From assembly GCA_008921705.1 (NCBI GenBank), contig VFFE01007649.1, positions 526,674-590,673 of the forward strand: a stretch of DNA of 64,000 nt. Reading direction: 5' to 3'. This document shows positions 32,901-47,900 of the stretch, one piece after another (the first letter of the stretch is position 1; each line of letters begins with the position of its first letter). A program made the position numbers and the translations under genes. Under the pieces are notes generated by a model. The model had not been told where the DNA came from. It did not search any database and saw nothing but the letters and a program-made list of their open reading frames with translations. The DNA is from Burhinus oedicnemus. Its lineage: Eukaryota > Chordata > Aves > Charadriiformes > Burhinidae.

Positions 32901-35900
32901 TACCATTCCAGATTGAAAGGTGTTGATTGCTCTCTTCTGCCCTAGTATTGCTTAGTTAAGTTTAAATCAATACTTGTTATAAATATGTGAAATCAAGGGT
33001 AGAAACATCTGAATAAAATTAATCAATGATGTCTTCCAGTTATTCAATCTTTCACTATAATCTAAAAGATCTGCTTTGGTCTTCAGACCTCACTAAGAGT
33101 AGCATTAATAAGATCATCTTTATGAGCTTTATTGGTGCAATTATATGTAAAGTTTTAGAGTTTGATTTTGCTATTAAATTTGTATGGGCACAAAGATCAC
33201 AAATTTCCTATAAATTGGTATAAATAACAACAAGCCAATAGTAAGTACTTTCCTAAATGTGAATTTCTTCAAATTGAGAACAGTAGGTAAGATTTCTTTC
33301 CTACGCTACAATAAATATTTCAATAAACATGAATCACCCAATTATATTAACATTAAATGTAAAGCTATTAAAATAATCTTTCTTCTCGAATAACCTCTGT
33401 TATTAACGTACTTCTTCAGTGCTTCTAATAAACTGAGGCTGTATTTATTTACATGAAATAGTTGTAAATGGGATCCAACTGTGTACTCTTATGTAAAGAT
33501 TATAAGATTTACCTAATGTCTTCTTATTTAGTTAATTTTTAATGGTCTCTCTTCTTAAGTAAGTAATGAACTCATCCCAAAAGCTCCAATTTAAAACATT
33601 TCAAAATACATAAGAAATCAAGGTTCTGGTCACACTGATAGTTTTCCTATTATTCCTGAGGAAAGAAATGGAAGGATACTGACTGCAGTTTCCACGTTAA
33701 GCTTATGCGCTTGGCTTGGAGTTTGATCTTTCATGTTTTATTGTGAAAAGAATGGTAACTCAGGCAAAGCTCATAACAATTTCAACCTCTTCTAATATGT
33801 GTAAAGTGTAGGACAGGATCCCATGAGAGGCACAGCATGCAGTGACACACAAACCCTTGTCTTAGCAGAAGGCTTTGTCAGCAAAAGGCTATATCACACC
33901 ACGATCTATACACTGAAGGCATACATTTTTTGCTACAGACAGGATTAAGCAGAGCAACAGCACACCCCAGGGATGCTGCAGCTCTTAAAATTTGTAGACA
34001 AAACCATGATTTTTTTTCTCCTTTTAAGAAAATACTATAGTTCAACCACTAACTGTTTTGTTTTATACAGGAGATGCCAGGGAATATTTGTTTCAGAGAT
34101 CATTCTGACTTCCACTAGCCTTAGTATCTATGGATAAAGATGTTTTTTGTGTCTAATTAAGTGACCACTATAAAGTTTCTTTGAGGTTTTCAGTAGAATA
34201 TTGTTTGTTCTTTAGTTAGACGTTAGTTTTTCTTCATCCATATCTAGTTTCTTAAGTGAGAATTCACTACACTTGTCCTGATGTTTCAAATGAGATGATA
34301 AGTAATTCTGAATATAAGCAATTACGCTCAAGCCTGTCATTAACTGCAATACATATAGGAACAGAATTGGTCCTTCTTGCTATAGTACATTTCTGACCAG
34401 TTTTTTTCTTCGTCTTTGTGAACATTAGGTAAAAAGGTATTCTGATTAACATTCTGCCCCGCCTTGCCAGTATATGAAAAGACTGGTTTTCCAGGTGCAC
34501 AAATTTCTTAGAAAGATTTTGTGTTTGAACCCATTGTTCTTAAATTGTATTTTGCTTATCATAGATATTGCTCTTAGTTTTGCTAAGAACTGCTGTCATG
34601 AGAACTTTTTCAAAGGAGAAGAATAGACAAGTAAGCTGCTGGTGTTAAAATCTATAAAAATACAGATGTACTCATTTTCAAACATTTTTAAACAAAACAT
34701 TAAGATGCATACAAAATTGATATATTTGATTTATTTAATTTTGGTTTAGGTTTGAAGGGTCTTGGTTTAGAAAATAATAAAAATTATTTTCTTTTAATCT
34801 CTAGCTTCCCCTAGACAATGCATTGAACTACACTTTGATGAAAAATATTCCATAGAGCCTTCTTGGGAGTGTAAGTTTGACCATATTGAAGTACGAGATG
34901 GACCTTTTGGCTTTTCCCCAATCATTGGACGTTTCTGTGGACAGCAAAATCCACCTATGATAAAATCCAGTGGCAGATTCCTATGGATTAAATTTTTTGC
35001 TGATGGTGAGCTGGAATCTATCGGGTTTTCTGCTCGATATAATTTTACACCTGGTGAGTACAAACCATCACACTTTTTGATAGAAAAAGCTTAGCATAGT
35101 AACTTTGCTAATGATATATAATTGTGCTGTTGAATAATATCTTTAACTGGGACTATGTTTATTATCAAGGAGATTATTAACAGATAGGAAAATGATAGAA
35201 GGTATATATATCTTCTACATAACAAGTAAAGCTTATTCAAGGAAGAAATTTTTAATACAGTTTTGTCCAATATGCATGTATTCAGCCTCTGCAGTTTTTA
35301 AAAGAATTATTTTCAATCAAATTCTATTAGAGAAAATCATTAAAAATGTTTCATGGGAAGTTATGTGTTTTATGCTTGATTGTTACACTGTGCAGCTTTT
35401 CTTTCAAAATGATCATTGATAAAGTATTCTAATAATAAAAGGTAATTAGCTCAGGAAATTCTGTCATTGCTTTTCCACTTCACCAATTGTTTCCCCAACT
35501 GAGGAGTGGAATAGTTTTCCCTTTTCAATAAAGCAAACTATTACACGTATTGCCAGAGGAAGTGTGAGGTTCAAATAGTAAAATGTATTAAATATTTTTC
35601 TAAAAAAGATGTAAATCTTAATTGTAATTGTACAATTATTCCTTGTCACTTTTTAAATTTAATTCATTAAAGCAAAACAAAATTCGTAGTCATACTTTCC
35701 ATGAATTTCCCTCCTCCCCCCACTTATTAACAAAAGATTGCTGATTTCAAATTTCATTTTTGGCTGCAGCTACACTATACTGCACTGCACTGCTGGATTT
35801 GACGTAGTTCTGTACCTTATTATGTTTGAGTGATGAGTCATACCTTAATATAGCTCACTCTAAAGCACTGTAATTATTATGTAATTTCATCAATTATGTC

Positions 35901-38900
35901 ACTATTGTTTCAGATAAGTTGTTGTATTAAGCGGAACAATATTCTTTGGAATATCTGCTAAAATTAACAGGCCCCAAATTCTGCTTGGTTAATTATTCCA
36001 GTAGCATCATAAAAAACAGCAGGACAACTTGAACGTTCCTCTCTGCGGTTTTCTTTCCCTAATGCAAGGAAAATAGTTACAGAATTACCCAGGATAGTTC
36101 AAATTTCTTTTAAGTCAAAGATACTGTCTTCCTTAGGGTAAACATGTTTAGAAGGTTCAAAGAGCAATGGAACACAGAATTTCTGTACCAAGTAACCTGG
36201 TAGTCAGATATATCTATTAATTGTAAATGCAAAGACAATGGATGAAAAGTTAATATAACCCCACATACTTGTCTCTGAAAAACAAGTTAAATTTGTATCT
36301 CTCATTTACCACGGCTCTGTGGGCTTTTACCGTGTTCCTCCCCACTTCCACCAAAATTTCTTTGCTTTAGATTTTGTGTCCTTGTTTCAAAGGATTATGT
36401 TCATAGCACAATCTGCAGCTTATTCTAAAAAACTCTCAAGTGAAAAACAATTTTGTGGGCCGTGTTTTATCCTCGTTCCTTTTCTACTGATGTAAGGTGG
36501 ATTTCTACACAGAGATCAATGCTGGTAAATCGCTATAGCAGCATAAATTATTCCACACTTCAGATGGAATAGCTATGTCTTCTTACTTTCCTTTTTTTTT
36601 TTTTTTTCTCCATAGATTTCAATAGGAAGCTCTGCAAATGATAGTTTCTAGGAATATTGGCCAAAATGAGAGTATGATTAAACTGACAAGTGCAAAACAG
36701 CACTCCTCCTTGATCACCAGTAACAGAATGCAGTTCTCATTCTGGATGATTACTTGACCAGTCCTTTATTATACAGGCATGGACAGGTGTTCCTGACAAT
36801 AGCAGGGGGGTTGGAACTAGATGATCTTTAAGGTCCCTTCCAACCTAAACCATTCTATGATTCTATCATAAGGCTGGGCATTTTGAGATCCGTTGTCCAA
36901 ATGTGTGCAGCGGGAGGGGTCAGTGTCAACTCATCAAAAAGAATGATGGCTTTCAAGACTGTATAAAAGAGTAGCATAGAGAGAAATTGCCTCCCAACAT
37001 TATCACCCAACCATCTAGATCCATCTTGGTTAGTGACAACTTATGAAATTAAGTTATGAACAAAAGAAAGATCAGAAGAAAATTTTCAGCTAACTTATCT
37101 TTAAAGAACATCAAGAAAATGAACCAAAGCAAAGACTTCTTTGGAAACTATTGGTATCTAGAGCAGCTAAACACTCAGGGGAGATGCAGTTTGTTGCATC
37201 TGATGGGGTGCAAGCAGTACATTCTGCCTAACTACAGCCTGCATAGGAGGCCTTCTCCATCCCAGTGACAAGTACAAGCAAGTTATTTATTTAGTACCAG
37301 CGATCTTTGTTGTTGCCCACCTGTGTGGTCTCCACCCACTCCTGAAATGTTCCTCAGCTGCCATTTTTGCATTTGATATCTTGATGGAGGCTCTGGTTTG
37401 TTGATAAAGACAAGAAATGTGATGTGGAATGTGTGGGTGTGTGGCAAGATTTAAAAAAAATAATTAAGTAAAGTTGACTCAATTGAAACTGCAACCATTT
37501 ATTATTATTTGAATGGTACCTGGAGAAGCAGGGAAAGAAATTATTTACTATATCTCCAGGGTGTATGAAAACAGCTAACTGGATGAAGTTGAAAAAAAGA
37601 TCAATTAGGGCATCAGGAAAAATGTTCCAATGAAGATCTATTAGTCTGTGCAAATAGCAAGAGCCCTGTCACCTGAGGCATTTTAAAACTAGTTTGGACT
37701 AAGTCCTAAAAAAAGAAATTATATAGAACATTGCTAAGGAATAGACTAATATTTTGCAGTTACTAGAACTTTTCTGTTTAATAATTTGACTGCTTGGTAC
37801 GGAAATTGTTGGAACTCCATCCATTGATGCAAATGTCTAGTGGAGTTTCAGTAGTTTCTCAGCAGGCTGGAGTTTCAGGAATCTTGAAACAAACATAGTT
37901 CTCTTGCCATAAATTATGTTCCATTTAAATAGATATTTTTTTTTCAAAGCACTTTTCAGCACTCTAAAAGGTGAGATCTAGCAGAAGAAACAACTTTAAT
38001 GACAAATCCAGAACTACACACAAAACCAACACAAACACACACCCAGTAAGTGGTAAAACTACTGAAACTTTTGCAAAAAACATTCATTATTGAGAGGATA
38101 ATTTAGGCTTTCATTTTTGTAATTTTATAAATTACAGGGTTAAGCAAGATGTGGTTGAGTGAAGCTGCATATATGGTATAAGGATCGACTATTTTAAATA
38201 TCAAAACTCTGGGTTGAGGGAAGAAGTTGTCTTTTTCTTTAATATTACTACAGCTAACTACCAGTAATAACCAGATGCAATTTGGATGTAAAGTAAATTT
38301 TGAACCACTTTGTTTATAAGCAAAACAAAACATATTTACTCTTTCTGTACTACTTTAATTTTATTTTTTATTGTTAAATGCTGATGAACTGTGATCATTT
38401 CTAGATGGAACTATCTGAACCTATGAAACCTTCCTAAATGTATACAAACATTTTGGGTTTTTCTGCAAATGCCATGTATAAAAGTAATAACATACCAGAC
38501 TACAATATTTTCAGGTTGCTCTGGTTCATTTTGAATGCAAATATGATTGGCTAGGGAAAGACACACGAGACAAGTCACGTGATAATTCTTTCTTGCTCTT
38601 CTTTTGTCATTCTTTGGGCCAATGAAAGGCCTACAGCTGAAATTTCATTTCACATCTCTGGGTCTTTTGACTCAATCTGTTGCCCTCATTTTTCCTAAAA
38701 AGTTATGTCTCATGGTGTTGAATCACTGCTTCATGTAGAAAAATTCAAGTATTACTTCAAGGGGACATATACTTGAAAACCATTCTTTAAAATGACTCAA
38801 TTTTTTAGTGTAGACAAGGATTCAGACAGAGAGAGGATATGTTTATTTGAGCTTTCTTACTCAGCTAGAATAATCAGATTTCTGTTTATCCTGGTCCCTG

Positions 38901-41900
38901 ATTTTGCAGGACAGTGGCTTAAGATAGCACATCATTACTTTCAGTTCCTTCACTTAGTAGAAGCCATCTGTGTTTTTATTTAGCCTCATTAATATAAAGG
39001 TCAGTCAGTAATGTTTTCTGTTCAACTGCCTGATAATGGAAAAAGAAAAAAAAATCATACTCTTATGTCCCGAAAAGTGGAGTGTAAAACACTGTCTAAT
39101 CAGAATAATGGTACTTTTACATCTCCATTGCAGTGGTACAAGTAGCTGTAGAATGTCAGAGTAATAGAATAATGACATCATCTATCTTGAGGGAAAATAC
39201 AACCACCCAAATTCTTCCTGACAGGGAATTTCCATATTTTAGGACTAACAAAAAATTTATTGTGACTTTATTAAATTCAATCACAGTTTTAAAGAACTTA
39301 GATAAGATTTTGTCAGATCATTTTGCCATCTAATGTCCATGTCCTCCCTTGTGTGTATTGAAGGAAGGGGTATTACCCAGTCACCTGGGAAAGCTGAATG
39401 CTTGTGCGATCTTGCTCACTTGCTTTTATTTATTTGTTTATTTATTTTCCTGTTCTCTTCAGAACTTGGTCCTACTGCTTCTAAGTTATCATCAGCAGTG
39501 ACAGCAACTTGAATCTTAGAATAGTTTGGGTTGGAAAGGAACTTTAAAAGTCATCTAGTCCAACCACCCCTGCAATGACCAGGGACTTCTTCAACTAGAT
39601 CAGGTTGCTCAGAGCCCCGTCCAACCTGACCTTGAATGTTTCTCGGGATGAGGCATCTATAGCCCCTCTGGGCAACCTATTCCAGTGTTTCACCACTCTT
39701 ATTGTAAAAAATTTCTTCTTTCTATCTAGTCTAAATCTTCCCTCTTTTAGTTTAAAATCATTACCCCTTGCCCTATTGCTACAAGCCCTACTAAAGAGTT
39801 TGTCCCCATCTTTCTTATAAGCCCCCTTTACTGAGGGGCCACAATAAGGTCTCCCTGGAGCCTTCTCTTCTCCAGCCTTTCCTCATAGGAGAGGTGTTCC
39901 ATCCCTCTGATCCTTTTTTGTGGCCCTCCTCTGCACTTGCTCCAACAAGTCCATGTCTTTCCTGTGCTGAGGGCTCCAGAGCTGGACACAGCACTCCAGG
40001 TGGGGTCTCACCAGAGCAGGGTAGAGGGACAGAATCACTTTCCTTGACCTGCTGGCCATGCTTCCTTTGATGCAGCCCAGGATACTGTTGGCTTTGTGGG
40101 CTGCAAGCACTCATTGTGTGTTCATGTCCAGCTTTTCATCCACCAGTAACCCCAAGTCCTTCTCGTCAGGGCTTCTCTCAATCCCTTCATCCCCCAGCCT
40201 GTATTGATACCGAGGATTGCCTTGACCCCGGTGCAGGACCCTGCGCTTGTCCTTGTTGAACCTCATGAGGTTCACACAGGCCCACTTCTTGAGCTTGTCC
40301 AGGTCCTTCTGGATGGCATCCCAGCCTTCAGGCATGTCAACTGCAACACTTAGCTTGGTGTCATCTGCAAACTTGCTGAGGGTGCACTTGAGCCCACTGT
40401 CTATGTCATTGATGAAGATATTAAACAGTACTGGTCCCAATACAGACCCCTGAGGGACACCACTTGTCACTGATCTCCATCTGGCCATTGAGCCATTGAC
40501 CACTACCCTCTGGATGTGACCATCCAACCAATTCCTCATCCACTGAACAGTCCACCCATCAAATCCATACCTCTCCAATTTAGAGAGAAGAATGTTGTGG
40601 GGGACCATGTCAAAGGCCTTACAGAAGTCCAGATAGATGACATCCATAGCTCTTCCCTTGTCCACTGGTGTAGTCACTCCATCATAGAAGGCCACTAGGT
40701 GGGTCAGGCAACCAACTTGTAATCCAGTTAAGTTTTCTGAGAAACAGTAAACAGTCTCAGAGCCATGCGACTTTGAATGAGTCAATCTTTTTCCTTTGGG
40801 ATCAGAGTAGGTTTGTAATTATAAGAAATTACTCATTATAACTCCTCTTTTAAACTTTTGAGCCACAACGTTCTGGTGTTTAAAAAAAAACGTGATTTTT
40901 TTTTTATTTATTGAGATTTCTAGCCCTCAGTTCTTCAAATTATTATAAGCAGCTTCCTTGAGTTAAGAACTTTTAGTGTATTCATACAAGTGTGCAATAG
41001 TCAGGGACTACATTGCTATTTACAAGGTATTAGGTCTTCTGATCTTGTGAATGACAATGAACTTCACTGTAATATCTAGGATGTTGCATTTGCATGTTAC
41101 ATTGAAAATCATGATCAGCTACATAAATATTATCCTTTCAAGGGAATTTGATTTGTGCTGTACTGTTCTATAGATTCCATTAACTTACATGAACTGTAGG
41201 ATTAGGCCCAGAGTGTTTCAGTATCATAAATATGAAAATATAATGAGATAATATGTTTATTTTAAATTTCAAGTGAAAAATAATTCCTTGTGTGGAGCAA
41301 ATGAGTATCTAAAAGATCCCACAGAATTCTCAGGTCCCATATTACCTCTTGCTATCACATACTTATATTTTTCTTTCTACAATACCCAAAAGACAACTAC
41401 AGAACTTCCTATTTTAGAAATCCCTGCATGTTGGGAGTATCATATTACCAACAGAAAGAAGCTGAACACTTAAGTTCCTACTCTGTTGAGCTTTGCTGTA
41501 AAAATAAAAGCAATAGAAAATAAGATATAGTTTTAAGTATTCTAACATTGGAAGAAAGAAAAAAAAACCCTATCACACAGTTTGGTAAGAGCTTCATTAA
41601 CTAGGGACATTAGAGTTGCATTTCTCTTGACTGTGTATGAACATTGGAGGGAAGGGGCTTTCCAAGTCATGTAGTCTTGTCTCACACAGTGGGACTGCAA
41701 ACAGCAAGTTTCCAACTCGTCATAAATGTTTAAATTCACATCCCTCTATTGAGGGATCTTAAAAGATTTTCAGAGTTCATTTTATTTGGAGATTTTCTGC
41801 TTCAGCCATTGTTACGGAATACTGTTCCAAGATCCAAATTATTAGGAAAGTTCTTCTGATTTCTTATGTAAAATTATTCACAGCCAGCTTATGTCTTTAC

Positions 41901-44900
41901 TTTCTTATACCAACACTGCTTGTTAGCTTTGAAACCTTTTTTCTCACCAGGACTATATGTCGCTGCATCATGAGCTTAGAGATGGCAGTCATCTCTTTTT
42001 TAAGATGTCAGTTTGGTTGTCTACACAAACCAAATTCTTGTATTGCCTTTTTATGCCATAGGCTCTTTGTTCCCCTTGCCATCAGTACCACCCCACCTCT
42101 CTCCAAGAATCTCTTCTCTGTTTCTGTTCCACAACATGTTGAACACAGACTTCTAGAGGAGGTTTACTAGGATACTGTACTGCAGTACAGGTACAAATAA
42201 TTCTTTTCTACCTCTACAGGAATCACCTCCCTTGATATGTCGGTGATCTCACCCATAAAGTTGATTATGGTGTTGCATTGTTAAATATTTACAGAGGAAC
42301 CACATTTCTCTGACAAAAAGTCTGTCTTTTTGGAAGCACCTGGGAGGAACCTTTAATAAGCTTAGATGTTCATTCAAAAATCATACTAAAAGACCAACAT
42401 TTTTAGTTTAAGCTGCGTTTTTATACCACCATTGTCATCATTCTCGAAATAGTTTATATTATTACTCGTTACAGAACAATTAAAACTAAATCGTAGGGGC
42501 AGGAGAGGATTTTCCTTAACTATGGTCCTTTTCTTATGCTCTTTCCGCTAAGGATACACTTCTGGCTTTATGCAAATACTATACTGAATTAGCTTAACCT
42601 TAGGTCTGATATAGAGTGATTACCCTTTGCTTTAAACCCTTGTAAAATATGGAAATAACCAGTGAGCCCTGGGCATTTGTTTTCCCTATTAATTCTTGAT
42701 TTCTCTGTAATGTTTGTGAAGCATTTGGAAATGGCAGCGCAGGGAAGATAATATGGAATTTGTAGTGAAGAGAAAGCCTGGGTAGTCGTCTTCCGCAAGT
42801 GTTTGGAAACAACTTGTTTACAATGGGAATTTTCACTACTAATACACATATTCAGAATAGCACCTCCAAAACCTGTTGTTGAGTGTCTTGGTAGTTTTCA
42901 TTCAAACATTTTAACACCTGTTTCTTCAGGGAAAAAATGAGAAACTTCGTGCCTCATATGTAATGAGTAAGGAGTTTTTGAATACTCTTCAAAGTTGTTC
43001 CGGTTCATCTAACTTCCTTATCTGGCAGATTTTCTAATAGCTGTTACTGGGATGCAGTTCTGGCCGATTGTTTTGTGCCCTGATCCTGGCAACACTGTTG
43101 TCTGTAATAGTTTCTTTTAGTGACCTTGGCAGTGTGGATGTCTGCAGAGTTTCTGCTGACATTGAAGCAATTCTTTCTTTACTTATCCATTCCTTAAGTT
43201 GTTAAATTTTCATCTTTATGTATTGTATCTACAGGTTTCTGCAGTGTTATGGGTATAGGCAATAAATCTTGACAATCACTTCAGTGCTTTTGTGTAATCA
43301 GCAGGACTGTGGCCCTTCTGTTAGGCAGATAAACTATTCTTTATTCTAGCCACAGAGTGGCAAGTGGTTTGATTCTTTAGCTGTCCATATAGAAAATGAT
43401 GTTTTTATGTTAGATACAAAACCACGTTTATATCACTTGTGTTCAGTCACCCATATTTGTTAACTTGATACTTGCATAGGTTCAAGTAACTGTGATCGTT
43501 GATTTTGTTATCATCTGTGTTATCATCATGAAGTGTTTCTCAATTCTAACAACAATAAGTAAGGATCTTTATTGACATATTTAGCTTTCCTTAAAGTTTT
43601 TACTCTTTGAATAGTGCTTCTAGCTAATTCTCCTTAAAGAAATGCTCACAAACCCTTGTTAGAAAGCTCCCAGTCCTCTATAACTAATAAAAAGAGTTCT
43701 TGCCAAGTAATTAGAAGCTCTGATTCTGCACACTGTGGTCTTTGAAAAAGTCAGCCATGTTTCTGTTTCTAGAATTGAATATTTTTACGGTATGCAATGG
43801 TTAGTAAATGAGTGAATGTCTCAAGTTCAAAATATATCCTCTCTCAGCCTACTTTGTGTATGCTCATCAACTGTTTAGTGTTCATTCATTTTCTTAGGGT
43901 AGTATTTATATTTTTTTAAAGAGGTCAATCCAGAGAGTCTCCTTTTCTGACCAGAACTGAGGTGAATGTTATTGAATATAATTTTGTATATTTGTGGTTC
44001 TGGTAGGTGTATGTTGTCACCTTAATATACATTTTGTGACATTGATGGCTATGACCAATGTTGATTTGCTTACTGTCCATCGAGAAATGCAGACTCTGTA
44101 ATTCTTTCATCTCAGATATAACGTTTGAGCTTCTTTGGTGCTCAGGTCCAAAAGTAAGATCGTGCTTCCTTCAACTTTGATAGAATTTTTGTCCTAACTT
44201 TTTTGTAAATAAACTTTTAGCTGTCCCAGTAGAGTATCTATGACTTTGATCTGTCTTCCCTTTCTTTCTTACTGTGTGATACCAAAGACCCTGCAGTCTT
44301 TAATATCATACTGCTCTCATGGGGTAGAGAAATACTATCATTCATAGTCTTTTCCATGTGGGGATAGAGAGATACAGTCATGCATAGTCCTTTCCACGTG
44401 AGGAACAGAAATACAAAGACTTTTGTGAGAGGTAGGTATCAACCCTATGGCTAATTCTAGCCAATGAATGTATTGCTAGATGCGAACGTGGTGGAAAATC
44501 AAGAGCTTGAATCAAGCCTCAGAACACCTGGACTTACTCCTATCTGTGTTTTCCCTTTCTCTCTTTCACTCTCTCTCTGTACAATTATAACCTACCTGAA
44601 GCTACTGACAAGCACTTCTTACCATATATACCTTTACCTTATACATACGTCAAGGAGTCATAAACAAACCTCATCTCGGTAATGTTAACTGATGTTATGT
44701 ATATAATAAGTGCAGGTATATTATCCTAAAAATGATCAAGGCAAATTGAGGAAGCAAGAAGTCGAATTCTTTAAGTCCGATCTTAAAAGAATACAAACTT
44801 TAAAATATGAAAATGTATAATGAAGAGGCATATAATGGTAATAACATGTTCGTGCAAGAGTCAACTGCTTATTGTGAGTCTTGTTTAATGTGAATGCTGA

Positions 44901-47900
44901 GTAGATTAAAGGGTTTTTCCTTAATATTAATTCACATTATGCAGAGATATTCCTTTAAAGTCTCATAAGTAGCATATTCTTCTGGTCAATAGGGTAAGGC
45001 TGACAAAAAGTTCAGCCACAAAATATGGGATGCCACAACTGTCTGACATCCCTATTTAAAGTTCCAGAATTTTCTAGCCTCCTGTCATCTGTTTCTATAA
45101 TGACAAATAATGTAATTTCCACTGTATCTTGTAGGTGTTTTATTAGTTAGCTTTGAAACAAAAAAAAATTGTCATATAATTTTCATTCCTGCAAATCTTT
45201 GAAATCATCTTGACATGCAGAATGCCACTAGCACAGCTAATGTTTTTCTTTTGTTTGGGAAAGCTACTAAGTCGGTTTTGTTCAATTTATGTTCAATGTG
45301 TAGGTATTTTCAATTTGCACATGTTTTTTATTGTGGTGAGTCCAAATGTTAGATGTCTTTATTTTTTTTCCTCTACAAAACCTGTTCATTTCACTAAGAC
45401 CCTCAAGCCAAATATGAATAACAGTTACTATAATTTAACACTGTAATCCATCAAAAATCTCTGAAATTACTTTCTGATATGCCCAAGGATAATTCCAAAG
45501 AACAGTTGCTTAAGCTTACTATACTCAAATGCTGCACTGACAAGCCACTAAATCTAGTCCCAATTTAGCAAAGAACTTCAGGAAATGTACATTTAAGCAT
45601 GTGCCTAAATCTGGGCAATCTCTAGGCTTGGGTATTTACTTAAAGGTAAGTATGTTTAAATACTGTCCTCTACCTTTTCATCCATTGAACTAAGTCAGAA
45701 TGAAATAGTCATTTATTTTGGAGAACTGAACTACTATTTCTTCAACTCTTTTCATGAATTAAAAACTAATTTTCCACCTTTACACAAATTATATGGTAGT
45801 TATATATCAATTCAGCATTTGTCTATTTGATCAGTATCACATTAATATAGCCTTAAGTAGGCTCCACTTATTCACTAACTCCCAGTGTTTACTTGTTTTC
45901 ATATTCTGTTACAGTAACTTGAGTTTTTCTTGGAGTTAGAACATCATGATTAGTGATTTGTCTGTCTTCCTGTGCTATTCTTCCTCTAGATATCCTTGTC
46001 CCTAAAAAATCACCTTGAAATCATCTGAAATTAAATTATTTTCTGTATGTAAAAATGTATAATTTTCTTCAACCATGCTTAGAACTGAATTCTTTCAGAG
46101 AAGTTTTTTGATCAGCTCAGTTTGTCAATCAGGTTTGCTACTTGTAAAATTAAGTGATATTAGTTCTGCAGCCATTTGCAATGAGTACTGGTTCCACTCC
46201 TTGGATTTTAAATTTTAAGCATAAAATAAACTTTCCAGTAGATTATTACTACATTCCCACTACTTAAACTTGTAGTAGTGCATCCATTGCCAAATAGGCT
46301 TTTTAAAATAAAAATGGAGAAGTACTTCAAGATAATTTTTTGCAAGGATCAATTATTTATTGATAGGAAAAAAGGCCAGTGATTTTTTGTGTTATCATGT
46401 GTTCTTTTCTCTAAAATTGAAAGTTAAGTTCCCAGAAAAAATCTCCACAAACACGAAGTACTTAGGAAAGCCAAGATGATCTTCAGTATCTTTCTCTTTC
46501 TGCAAAATCTCGTCTCCCCACTCTAGCTGATTCTGAAACTCAGTAGAAGTCAGGACCGAGGAGTAGTTGTCTTTATCGCACGCCTTTCTACATGTTTCAT
46601 GAAGAAACTCAGGTCTATTCAGCCTGAGCTAGTTCAGCTGCAGATCTTCCAAAGCTGGTGTCTGTCTTCCATGCTGTATGTAGTTGGCAGCTTTGACTGT
46701 TTATCGCTAGTTTACTTACTCTTTACGCATTCATTTATTCAGCAATCAGAAGACATTTAAAAATGCCAAGATTCTCTGTTCATTCATTTTCTTAATTCAT
46801 TCGGGACCAAGCGTAAAGATGTTTAGGTGGTGACCTGTCTGTTGAAGTGACCAATCATTTAAGGAAAAGAACTGGATTTAGGAAGACTCAAATTTAAGAA
46901 GTTTATTTTCTTTGTTCACTTGGTATTTTGCTATCTTTCAATTGCATTTTTTTATATTTCTGTTTTCTGCCTTTCCTTTCCCCTTTAGCTAAGAAAACTA
47001 AAAACAACCACCAAACCTGATTGTTTGCTGGAAATTACGTTCTATTAATAAAAATGTGATATTTTTATTTTATTAGTGTAAAGAAATATTTAAAACTCCT
47101 TTCAAAACTTGCATTTATAATTACTGAATGAAGACTACAGAATTCCTTAACCCCTCTTGTCTTCCTAAAGTTTTGAACTTTTTTCCCAAAGTGGTTTCAC
47201 TGCAATCCAATTTTTATTTAACTAATATAACCTGATGCATAAAAGCATTATCTACAACTTCATACAATGCAGAAAAGATTTCAGCTTAACAGACCAAATT
47301 CTTCTCTGTTTTAAGATTGAGACTTCTATTCATACCGATAAAATTGAATGTACGGTCAGGCAGGTTGGGTTTAGTCTTGTATTCTCATCTGCTATGATAT
47401 TTCCAATCTGATTTAAGAGTGCTTTGCAATCGTATTAACACACAGTCTAATTGAGAACATTTCATTAAAAATATGCTAGACATTCATAATCAAATCAGGT
47501 AACATTACTGTTAGCAAAATTACTTCTGCCCTTAGAGAGCAATTCTCAAGACAGACTTTTTCTGTTTCTTTATTAAAAATGCATGATATAATAAATACCA
47601 CAAATATTCAAGTACACAAATATCTTTTGAAATTGAGATATCTAGTGCTCTCAAATTATTCTTGCTCTGAAGACTATTCTTGATTAAGTCAAATCCACAT
47701 TGTTTACACAATCACAGCACAATCTGCAATTCACTAGGTAAATGAGTGTCTGACATTAGTGTTTCCTCAAATAGATTTGTAGACGAGAATTTAAGTTCAG
47801 TGAGACAAAATGTTTTGGTCTGTGCTACATGGTCTAAAATGGACTTTTGGTTAAGTTTTTTTTTAATGTTTAGTGTGATGAGGTCTACCAAACAATTGTG

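Larger units (their letters stand above)
26337..34804 (+). other. NETO1: NETO1 intron 3
   Basis: 8,468 bp splitting CUB1 in phase 1. No CR1 or LTR was recognised in it, unlike introns 4 and 6. It contains a 23-bp palindrome (27348-27370), a T-rich run (about 29520-29553) and two adjacent perfect hairpins (31209-31258). Confidence 0.9.

Noticed and set aside
40111..40785. 224-codon minus-strand frame with reverse transcriptase motifs as a host gene
   Set aside because: It is the RT segment of a truncated CR1 LINE, with a chance extension at its N-terminus from flanking DNA.
41960..42180. Possible antisense LTR or LINE fragment
   Set aside because: Block wording was suggestive but could not be matched to any family I know, and there were no ends or target duplication.
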